Origin: Lineus longissimus
Taxonomy: Eukaryota > Nemertea > Pilidiophora > Heteronemertea > Lineidae
NCBI RefSeq assembly: GCF_910592395.1
Contig: NC_088324.1
Span: 15,464,953 to 15,528,952 of the forward strand
Reading direction: 5' to 3'
DNA length: 64,000 nucleotides
The notes under the pieces were generated by a model. That model had not been told where the DNA came from. It did no database searches and worked only from the letters and a program-made list of their open reading frames with translations. Position numbers and translations under genes: made by a program. Below are positions 52,001 to 60,600 of this stretch, one piece after another (position 1 is the stretch's first letter; each line of letters begins with the position of its first letter).

Positions 52001-52368
52001 GCCTGGTGGTGGGGCTTGGATGGCTTTGAAACTTGGCCTTTGGCAACATTAGTAATGATCTGTCATGATTTCATTGGGAAAAACATGCTGGAATCTTTGA
52101 GGCTAAAGCACAAAACTGGTTGACTTGCGACTGCACAGTATGCAAGCTTCACCAAGCCTGAATTGTGGTATTGATCAAACTTGAGACATCACATTGGATC
52201 AACTTTGTCTTTTTCATTATGTAAGAGTAAATTCCATTCATTCATTCGAGTAAGCATTTGGCAGTTTAGTGCCACTTTTTATAATGACTTCCGAGACTAA
52301 TTTTCTGTTTCTTTTTAAGATCCAAGAAAGAACAACGTCAGTGGTTTGATGACGATATTGAGGCCTAG
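40020..52368 (+). CDS. XPR1: Phosphate exporter XPR1 (SPX-EXS)
   Basis: Fourteen exons join in phase: 40020-40088, 40441-40492, 41450-41551, 41805-42100, 42244-42345, 42570-42650, 45684-45762, 45973-46160, 46475-46654, 47065-47212, 47585-47779, 48136-48311, 48520-48653, 48822-49004. The preferred last exon is 52320-52368, after a strong TTTCTTTTTAAG acceptor, giving 677 residues (human 696). The SPX domain (1-173) starts [20 protein letters not shown] and ends with the lysine-rich KILKKHDK inositol-pyrophosphate-binding cluster. Multiple membrane helices begin at exon 7. The EXS region keeps [65 protein letters not shown], and [23 protein letters not shown]1 exports inorganic phosphate across the plasma membrane under SPX control. 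The body is certain; the last exon is not, as other phase-compatible ends exist. Intron 6 is 3.0 kb and holds a possible alternative first exon. Two MITE copies lie in introns. Confidence 0.95.
40189..40326 (+). mobile_element. 138-bp MITE, copy 1 (XPR1 intron 1)
   Basis: The element runs from GGCTAAACTTTAGAATCCCC to the inverted right end (…ATATTGTAAACTCGTTCC) and is flanked on both sides by the identical 8-base CATAATTT (40181-40188 and 40327-40334). It is nearly identical to the copy at 50418-50553. The ends begin GG and share TTTAGAATCCCC in inverted form in the second copy; this copy's right end has drifted (GGGATATTGTAAAC). The 8-base duplication fits hAT, P or Merlin-type transposases. 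It encodes no protein, so it must be mobilised by another element. Confidence 0.9.
42651..45683 (+). other. XPR1 intron 6 (3.0 kb)
   Basis: This is the longest XPR1 intron and falls exactly between the exons for the SPX-linker (ending [10 protein letters not shown]) and the first membrane helix ([12 protein letters not shown]). It is AT-rich and contains the candidate alternative first exon at 45172-45384. Other open frames, for example the hydrophobic one at 43181-43519, lack splice support. Confidence 0.6.
45172..45384 (+). CDS. Candidate alternative first exon of XPR1
   Basis: An ATG in a strong Kozak setting (GTCGCCATGG) opens a 71-codon frame reading [20 protein letters not shown], continuing hydrophilic to SHDTPIK, and ends exactly at an AAA|GTGAGT donor in phase 0. 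The next XPR1 exon (45684) also starts in phase 0. Splicing would replace the whole SPX domain with this short N-terminus in front of the complete EXS/transmembrane part. An upstream in-phase acceptor is not evident, so a cassette exon is less likely than an internal promoter. Supported only by codon-like composition, Kozak, donor and phase; it may be chance. Confidence 0.35.
47264..47465 (+). repeat. tRNA-derived SINE, copy 2 (XPR1 intron 10)
   Basis: A box-like GGTGGTGTAGTGG, then a B-box-like CCCTGATTTGATCCC, then body phrases AGGCAGTTCTCTTTGTCTTA and ACTTCACCCAGGTGTATAAT, match the SINE at 38671-38840 in order and spacing. The family appears at least twice in the window in the same orientation. 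Confidence 0.6.
49033..49067 (+). repeat. 8-bp tandem repeat
   Basis: Four to five copies of GGTGAGCG in a row, just after XPR1 exon 14. Each copy contains GTGAG, so the array repeats a splice-donor-like string close to the true donor at 49005. Confidence 0.8.
49543..49624 (+). other. Alternative XPR1 last exon, candidate 1
   Basis: A TTCTTGTGTCAG acceptor in the phase needed by exon 14 leads to 26 residues ([20 protein letters not shown] and on) and a TAG. A GTGTGAG inside could act as a donor. Composition is not like known XPR1 tails, which are acidic. Confidence 0.2.
50240..50294 (+). other. Alternative XPR1 last exon, candidate 2
   Basis: A TCATTGTAG acceptor in matching phase leads to [18 protein letters not shown] and a TAA. 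The acceptor tract is weak. The acidic and serine start would fit an XPR1 tail, but the end does not. Confidence 0.2.
50418..50553 (+). mobile_element. 136-bp MITE, copy 2 (XPR1 intron 14)
   Basis: The element starts GGCTAAACTTTAGAATCCCC and ends GGGGATTCTAAATTCGTTCC. It is flanked by the perfect 8-base duplication GAGGCCAC (50410-50417 and 50554-50561). The inverted ends share TTTAGAATCCCC (12 bases) behind a GG terminus. It differs from copy 1 at only a handful of positions, so both inserted recently and independently. No coding capacity. Confidence 0.92.
51134..51254 (+). other. Alternative XPR1 last exon, candidate 3
   Basis: A CTTCCAAATGTAG acceptor in matching phase gives about 40 residues, including [20 protein letters not shown] and [13 protein letters not shown], then TGA. 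The sequence is protein-like and acidic toward the end, so it is a serious alternative to the exon at 52320. Confidence 0.3.
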
Positions 52369-54314
52369 TGTTACAAACCGTTGAGGTTGGAGTTGAGGTG
52401 TCTCCTCGGTGAGGTGGCTCAAGAGATGCAGAGGGACTGATGTAAGCTCCGAGTTGGAGTGTCTCCCTGTCAGAGTTGGGGCGTCTCATCGTTAAAGTGT
52501 CACCTGTGGAGAGACTCAATTCACTGGATTGTGGACATGCACAAAAAGACATTATTACTTCGTGTAATCATTGATCAGGTGGTCGAGATTTGAGGCATAC
52601 TCGTGTGGAACTGTCACATGGCCTGTAACTCAGGGTAGAAATTGTGTGATCCAATGATGAGGTATCTCATTGTAGAGGTATCTCATTGCAGAGGTCTCTC
52701 ATTGTTTGTATCTCAGTTGTCTGCCTGTGATCCTTGTAGTAAGTACCAGTTCTCATGTTTATACTACATGTACGTATAGGAAAACTTTTGATTTATCCAG
52801 AATAGGACATCTGCCGCTCTCAAGGAAAGGAACAAAAATGCGTTGGAAGTGACATTTTGCCTTCTGATTCTGTTTATTTATTCACATATGTATAGATGGT
52901 AGTCTTTGTGTCACTCACCTGGTGCAGAGGTTTGGTATCAGTTGATGCCAAGTTAGAAATCTGAACAACTTGGTCAAGTAGGCCCCTTGTAATTGATTTA
53001 GTTCACAGAACAGTTAATTTTTTGCTCTCCTCTTCCAAAGGTGCTATTAGTCTAGAGGTTGAGTGCTATTAGTCTAGAGGTCATGGGAGACAAATAACTA
53101 TCTCGTCTTGATCAAGAGCCACTCAATCATTGTTAGGGGTTTTATCCTTGAACTATGGAGACCCTCATATGAAAGTATAATAGTATGGTCACGAAGGGGT
53201 GCCAAAAAGTTATTCCAAGGTTTCGTACTAATAAGAGCGTATTCTGGAATGATCCTGTGGCCTGCTGTGAGAGGATTTGGGGGTAGCTGAATGTACAGTC
53301 AAGGCAGCGGTTGTTTCCAATGCTGTCCCTCGTTGATTCACCAAACAATATCTATTTTGATATATTATGTACAATGTAGTGCATTTGATAGTGTGGCTTA
53401 TGATATGATTCAAACAACAGTGAAACAATCTGATTGTACACTCTCTATGCTATCAAGATTGAATAAAGACGTGTCTTTATTGATTCTTGGTGTGGACACT
53501 TGTATTTCTGAAATTTGTGGTTTTCATGAGTGTGAATATGTAAATGTGACTAGGACATCTGTTTAGGTCGTAGCACTGATTGAGCAGCACATCTGAGCTC
53601 TACAGAATGGTTCTAGGACAGACCGGGTTAAAGTGAAAAGACATGATAACATATATCGTAGTTGATACATGTATCAGACTATAAACGCAAACTTTTTTAG
53701 TGAGCTGAGTGTCAGCTCTGTAGATATATAGGATGAAACGCAAGAAATGGTTGTCAGTCCACACAGTGTAGGTTTGAGTTCTTGATATTGTTTATTGACA
53801 TTATTATTGTTACTAATGTTATTGTAAAGGTTTTGTTTCATCCAAAAAAGTTATGTTTTGAAACTATGTGAATTGTGAAAAATAATCATAGATTAAAAAT
53901 GTGCTTTAAAGATGCTGATCTTGAGTACGAGGTTATGTAACCTCGTATCGAGGTGATAAAACTACTTGTGATTGCATTAACAAAGTTTTGTAGTCAATCC
54001 TGGTTCTTACCCTAGGATGAGGTAGAGCAACATTGTAATCGAACTATTGTAGGAATCATGATAAGTCCTCATCGAATATTGTTTATATGCATGTCTGTCC
54101 TCAACAAAATGAAAAGTAATTTTGTTATAAAAAACTATTGAATTGATTTGTTCTTTGTGTGTGATGACGTACATCCATCTGGCAGCTGGAGGACAGCAGG
54201 TGGTTGTGAGCTGAAGGCACTTCCTGGTTGTATAGGGTCTTCAGACTTCTGGAAGACAGAACATGGTTAGGTTGGGTCTCTTCTTGGAGACGGTACCCAA
54301 GCTCCAATAGGTCT
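52369..54314 (+). other. XPR1 3' UTR and downstream flank
   Basis: After the preferred stop codon come degenerate GAGGT(G/A)TCTC repeats (about 52380-52710) and a 22-base duplication (53040-53082). The first canonical AATAAA on the plus strand is at 53462-53467, giving a 3' UTR of about 1.1 kb. Nothing coding is visible to 54.3 kb. Confidence 0.5.
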
Positions 54315-54610
54315 GGTTGTTAACGTCTCAACTGTCTCATCTTGTTGGTGACACAGTGAAGCTGCCAGGACCAAATTGGTCTCACTGTGTCTGTCTCATC
54401 TCGCCCGCCATGTTGACAAGGTGTATGTGCTGCGAAACCGATATCTGTTTGGTTGTGACTGTCTCGTCCCTCTCGCCATGTTGGCAACACGAAACTGCAG
54501 CTCCACACGAATCTAATTGTGACTGTCTCATCTCTCTAAACGTGTTGGCGACCAGGTGGAGCTACCATGTCCGAATTGGTCCAGTTGACACTGTCGTGTC
54601 TCTTGTCTCT
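54315..54610 (-). repeat. 68-bp minisatellite family, inverted copy
   Basis: Four diverged units read on the minus strand as the 36-kb array: the complement of CTGTCTCATCTCGCCCGCCA (54392) is a GAGATGAGACAG block preceded by TTGACAACATGG-like sequence. Unit length varies around 65-75 bases. It shows that the family is dispersed and occurs in both orientations. Confidence 0.65.
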
Positions 54611-54910
54611 CTCTGCGACGCGGATTAGTTACAGCATAGAAAAGGTGATCCGGTTAATAGTTTCTGCATTTCTTTAGCGAAAAAAGCCTTCCCCAGATCG
54701 CCCTGATGATGACAATGACCTGTCAGAGTGTTTGCCTCCGTTGGTCCCCTTGGTCCTCTTGCTCTCCTAGTTAGCTGTGAATAGAATATAAAAGCAAGTC
54801 GGTCATCCCCTGGCAGCTGACGAACTGGAAATTGCTCGAATCTCTTCAAGGATAAGATGATCTTGTTGTCTCTTCGCACACTTGAAACAGTCAGATTTGG
54901 TGCGCCCTTG

Positions 54911-54941
54911 GAGGAATTATACTTGACAAGTATAATTCCTC
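54911..54941. other. Perfect 15-bp inverted repeat
   Basis: GAGGAATTATACTTG and its exact complement CAAGTATAATTCCTC are separated by one base. The 31-base palindrome would extrude as a cruciform or fold as a tight RNA hairpin. It lies in an intergenic region; an open frame on the minus strand (54625-54984, ATG start, 119 residues) crosses it but has no recognisable family. Confidence 0.8.
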
Positions 54942-55020
54942 TAAGGTTTGCCCGAGCCTTTTGTAATGAATGAACCAATCCCATGCGGTTATTATATGAA
55001 AACGAGTAGGCACGGTGTAA

Positions 55021-55068
55021 TGTTTTTGAGTGTTTCTGTTTTTGAGTGTTTCTGTTTTTGAGTGTTTC
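55021..55068 (+). repeat. 16-bp tandem repeat
   Basis: Three copies of TGTTTTTGAGTGTTTC in direct succession. Nothing suggests a function. Confidence 0.85.
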
Positions 55069-55384
55069 CCCTCATTGTTTGGGAACGCTCAAAAATAGAT
55101 TGACAAGATTTTCTGTGTATCCCCCCTATTGAAAAGTCGTGGTCTCTCTGGCTGCCTATTGTTTGGAAACACTGACACATGGGGAACAACCACAGATGTT
55201 ACAACGGGCCTCTCAAGGACGAGTATGTTGTGAAGCTGTTAATTCGGTTAATTTTGATAAACAAATGTCAACACTATGTCTTTTTCATGGGTGCGGCACC
55301 TCGCAATGTCATTCAGTGGTTCCGCCCAATGTTATATCATGTATCCTGCCGATTGGTTGACGTGATTCAATGTGTGAACGTCCG

Positions 55385-55399
55385 CACGTGTATATATAA
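55385..55399 (+). promoter_or_regulatory. E-box plus TATA element
   Basis: CACGTG (55385-55390) abuts TATATATAA (55391-55399). It could drive the exon at 55755, with a 5' UTR of about 330 bases, or be unrelated; there is no other candidate gene downstream on this strand. Confidence 0.3.
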
Positions 55400-55754
55400 G
55401 GAAAATATATAAGCGAGCTCGCCTTACATATTTTTGATATAAGGTTGTATCGGAGAATAACATCTGGGATGTTCTGCGGTTATGAAAAAGCACAGCCTCG
55501 AAGCGGATTATAACACTGTCCATACCAGCATAAAGAGGAAGACAGGAGACAACGACTAGATTACTGACTCGAACTCCGTCAATCATTTGGCAGGCCTACA
55601 TACTGTTAGGTTCGGGAGCTAACAAGGACATTTGCAGCTAAGCTAACGTATAAGCTGGGTCAATCAGTACGTACTGCGCATCAGTCCAAAACCCCGGTCC
55701 AAAACTTCCAAAGGGGGTTTACAGCCTTACTTTTACGCGTTTATCATCAATTGA

Positions 55755-55991
55755 ATGAGAGCAGCTATGACCGCGCCCCAGCCTACAAAACTCATCAACG
55801 TGAAACCTGCCCCGCCAGAATCACGCATCGGATTACTTGACCAGAGTCAGGGAAGCAGAGAGCGGGATATGGAAGCAGCCGTGCGCGCTGTTGGGGCATC
55901 AATTGGTAAAAAACGGAGTCCCCAGCCCATGGCCAATCATGTCAACAGACAGCTGAACAAGCCGTCGGATCAGCTCAAGAAGGAGAACTCG
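55755..55991 (+). CDS. Orphan 5' coding exon, unknown protein
   Basis: An ATG opens 79 codons that end at a good donor (TCG|GTGAGT, phase 0). The translation includes MTAPQPTKLINVKPAPPESR, IGLLDQSQGSRERDMEAAVR and GKKRSPQPMANHVNRQLNKP. It is basic, proline- and glutamine-rich and without hydrophobic segments, so a soluble intracellular protein is likely. A second ATG four codons in has the better context. Reading on past the donor gives 28 less protein-like residues and a stop at 56078. No second exon could be joined with confidence; weak phase-0 acceptors at about 56922 and 57058 give short tails only. Family not recognised. Confidence 0.4.
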
Positions 55992-57691
55992 GTGAGTTTG
56001 AAAAGCGGGATTGAAAACGATCCACAACAGGGGTTTGAATATCAACTAGACCATGACCTGGAGGTCCTCTACCTTTGATCTGTCCGCAGTCGTTTAATGA
56101 AAGCAGATTAACTCTGTTACTCATAATGATGTTATTATATGGTAAATTATTGTGTTGACAAGCGTTAAAATAAATCAAATAGTGAACAGATCAAGCAGCT
56201 TATCCAATTTGTATTGCCTGGAGAAAAAAAAAGTAGGTCCACGCATTGAATGATGCCCTTCGGGCAATAACACCACGAGGAAATGGCAATGGCGGCCAAT
56301 TAGCAAGTGATGAATAGAGTTCAAGTCTTGCGCAAGGAGGATGCTTGCGAGTGGGCTCAATGAAAAATGGCCACAATACTTTGACCCCTCGTGCCCGCAT
56401 TTATTCAGAAATCGCACTTTTCAAGATGAATTGGACCCTGTGTAAAAGGAATGGACGTACTAGGAATGCAGGGCCCCACACAATAGCTGTGTATTGTCAA
56501 CGAATGTGGTTAATGGTTTGGTTAGGGTTTGCTACATAATCTTCAACAAAGGAACTCTGCGACTCACTTACACAAAAGTAGCGGACTTAGATTCCGGGGG
56601 ACTTGCATTTCTTTTACACCGGGTCTGTGCAGAAGGGACTGGGTACTAAAGCACGTGCCATATGTTCCCAACGTCCTACACATGAAGGTCTAGAATGTTC
56701 AAAGGGACCGTTCTCCTGCTGCGTTCACAACTACAGGTGAACGTGTGACCTGGTAAAACCACGCACCTCCCTCGGAGATCTCATGATATTCGTTAACAAC
56801 ACGTCCATCCCTCCACGAGATGAACAGCGCATGTACGGCAGATCGAACTTCCTATTGGTTTAAATAAAAAATAGGACTGGAGAGCCGGCTACAGTGATTT
56901 GTTTGACTTGATTTTTTGCAGTGCGTTTTCTGAAAGGCCCCCGCCTCTGTAGATGTGCGGCTGAAAGGCCCCCACGTATGTTGCAATTCGACTCATTAAG
57001 TGAAAAAAAAGACAACAAATCTTTGAGTCAATTGGCATTTTATTGTCTTATTTACAGAACATCTATGCATTTACAATAAAGCAAATCCCAAATCGCTGTT
57101 AATTGACTTGTGCAAAGTGGTCACATCGACGTTTTATTACACAAGCTCGACATCATTCCACTACGCCGTTATATCGATGTGCAGTGCCGGGTCATTCACA
57201 CTACCAGAGAACTCTACTCGAATGTACGCAACGTATCACTAAACCACTCATTTGTGGAGACACACGGACCTTTTTATGTTGCAGTTCATCAGTGAACCCG
57301 TTCTTCTCCCAAAGAAGAGAATCTAAACTCATCTATAAATGTCTGAAAATATGCAGCGAATGCCGGGATCTTTCTTCATTTAGGTAAGCATCAGCTTCTG
57401 CGATGGCCAAGTTCGATCACATAGCAAACTCAAAGACTGGCGTGGTTGTTTTAAAGCACTTTACTTTCTCCGGGCTACTGCTACGTGTAGTACAGGATCC
57501 AAAGTGCGGAAACAGCAGCGAACAGCCCATCTCATGGGAGTATAGTCAACTCGCAAAACCTTACGAAGGAATACAATCTATCAAATGTACAGGGCATATC
57601 ACATACATGTATCATTAAAAGTCATAATACTGGCATTACTCTTTAATATATCTAGAATGTCTCAACCCAACACGGCTCTGGAGTGATGGTG
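55992..57691. other. Intergenic or intron, nothing supported
   Basis: No exon can be supported on either strand. The stretch has two copies of CTGAAAGGCCCCC (about 56932 and 56971). Minus-strand signals for the antistasin-like gene (ATTAAA at 57642-57647 in complement, and AATAAA near 57036) fall within it. Confidence 0.4.
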
Positions 57692-60600
57692 CTAAGGTTC
57701 TTCTTCATCTGTTTCACCGGCGGGGTTCGAGGCTATTCCATACGCTGGCCCCACTTCCTGTTCACGAGGGTTACTTTCCGACATTTTTGGGGCTACCTCG
57801 TAACCGGGCGCTACTTCCCCCGACTCTACCACATCAACACTGCCAATATTTCCCATCGCATCCAGAATAGGAATCGGAGCGTCTTCTTGTAGTGATGGCC
57901 GCACAGCCTCGGTTCCGTCACTGTCTCGTTTTGGCCCAACAACAACATCAACCTGGGCTATGGCGGCGTCATTCTGCGTCACATCCCAAGGTTTCAGAAC
58001 TTCATTAGCGGAATCCAGGAGGCACGTACAGATCTCGCAGCCGTTCTCGTCCTTTCTCATCTTATAATTAAAGCCACACATTGCTGAGCAATCTTTTCGG
58101 CAATTCTCTGGAAGCTCTCTCCTCTTTTTTGGCAAACAATCACATGATTGACAGCCATTTGCATCTTTAAGGTAACCATTCTCACAAGGCAAGCATTTTC
58201 TCATCGGACATGGCAGTGCTGGAGAATCAGGTGGAGCAGCGCACTCGCACGTGAAACAACCATTATCATTTTTCAAGTTACCGTACAGACAATGGAAAGG
58301 ACACATGGCCGGAATTTCGTCACATTCTGTCACCTCACCACTGCCTTCTGGGATTGGTTCATCTACTTCCGGTTTACAGCGACACGTCAGGCAGCCGAAT
58401 CTATTCAAAGCATATCCGTTCCTACAAGTCCTGCTTCGGCAATCCAGCAGCCCACAGGACATGGTTGGGAACTCAGGCCGAAAGCAGTCACAGGAAGGGC
58501 AGCCATATTTGTCCAGCTTGGAACCATAGCGACACGGGCCATCCCAACAGGCTGGGAACTCACATTTGCATTCGCAAGTTAGGCAGCCAAGTTCATTAGT
58601 CCTGTAACCATAGGGACATTTCAGCTGACACGCATGCACTTCACATGTCACTGGAGGAGGCGCGAATGACAAACACTCACATTTCTGACAGCCTGCATCA
58701 TCGTTAACGTAGCCATTTTCACACTTCAGATCACAGGAGAATTCAGGACAAGCTATGGTCCCTGGCGGCAGGGGCAAACACTTACAGGAAGCGCAGCCAT
58801 TCTTATCTGGAAATGATCCATATTTACAGCCGCCACCTTTGCAGTCAAGATACGAACAGGCGAGTGTTGGTTCTTTCGGGCGGATACAATCGCACGTATC
58901 GCACCCATTTGGATCAGGCACAGAACCGAAGCGACACGGCCCATCCCAGCAGTTTAACTTAGCACAGGCACATTCGCATGTATCACAGCCTGATTTGTCC
59001 TTGACCCTTCCATGCTGACATTCGTTTTCACAGAACGGTACGGTGCAGTTCGACTTCAAGGCCAAGGGCTCTGCAATGGGGTCCCCAATGGGCATCCCGG
59101 TGAGACCTTTACATTCACATGTCTGACAACCAAATTCATTCACCAGATACTCAGTGGCACATGGCTCTGAGCAGGTTGCTGGTGGGCAGTCACACTCGCA
59201 CGTGTGGCAACCATTTCCGTCCCTCTTGTAACCAGACAGGCACACACTTGGACATGGCAACAGCTTGCACTGGACGGGCTTGGGTCCGGGTGCACACATA
59301 CAAATGGTACATCCATGCTGAGGCTGGAGCAGTCCGTAACTGCATTCAAGCTTACAGTTCTCTAGACTGGGACAGGCAACCGCTGGAGGTTTCTTACACT
59401 TGCAGCTATCGCAACCGAGTTTATCTTTGTATGATCCAAAGTAGCAGGGTCCGCTGGGGCAGTCAAGATAAGGACAAGCTATGTCGGGTCTTTGGGGTCG
59501 AGTACATTCGCAAGTGTCACAGCCAGAGACGTCCTTGACAGACCCGAATATGCAGGGGCCATCCCAGCAAGTCAAAGGCGGACAAATACACTCACATGTC
59601 TCGCATCCGTTAGCGTCTTTGACGCGGCCTAGATCACAAGTATTTTCACAGAATGGTTCCTGGCAGACGGCGTCTGCTGGTAGTCCTACTGCTTCACACT
59701 CACATGTGGCGCAACCTGCTTGATCAAATACATAACCATTCGGGCACGTAGGATCGCAGACAAGGAAAGGGCACTTCGAAGGGTCCTTCAAGTTTGCTGG
59801 TGTGCAGTCGCAGGAATAGCACCCCATGCTGTCCCTCCGGTAGCCACTCGGACACTTATTCTGACAATTCAGACCCTCTAAATCGAAGCAGGTATCCTCA
59901 GGCGGACCCTTACAAGAACAGGTAGGGCAGCCGGAACTATCCTTGAACGATCCAAAGTCACAAGGAGCGCCAGAACAGGAGATCTTCGGGCATGGTATAG
60001 TTTTATTCTTTGGGCGTAAGCACTCACAGGTCGCACACCCATCTTTGGTTTGTTTCGAGCCGTATTTACAAGGTCCATCCCAGCAGTCGGTCTCCTGACA
60101 TGCGCACTCACAAGTATCACATCCATCAGGACCTTTTACTCGATATGTGGCGCATGCGTTCTCACAGAAAGGTTCCACGCATCTTGTATCATTCTGGCTA
60201 CATTCGCACATCGGGCAACCGAATTCATCAGCTTTGTAACCCAAGAGGCACGGTTTGTTACATTCAAGTTCACGACAAGCTACCTCAGGTATGGTTTTAC
60301 AGTTGCACGAATCACACCCGTATCTGTTCTTGAAAGATCCGAAAGGACAGGGTGGACAGTCTGTTGGTGGACAGGTCGCAGGCCCCATCTTGCATTCACA
60401 GGTGGCGCAACCAGCAGCATCTAGCTCTGATCCATGGACACAATCGCCGTCCCAACAATTCGGGTCAACGCACAGGCCTTCTGCTTCACATTCGCACGTT
60501 TCACAGCCGTCAAGGCCCTTCAAGCGCTTGATACATTTATTCTCACAATAAATCTCAATGCATGTCATTGGTTCGTCACTACATTCGCAGATATCGCAAT

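Noticed and set aside
54625-54984. 119-codon minus-strand frame with an ATG
   Set aside because: It has no recognisable domain, crosses a perfect palindrome and lies beside a minisatellite. It could be real but is not supportable.
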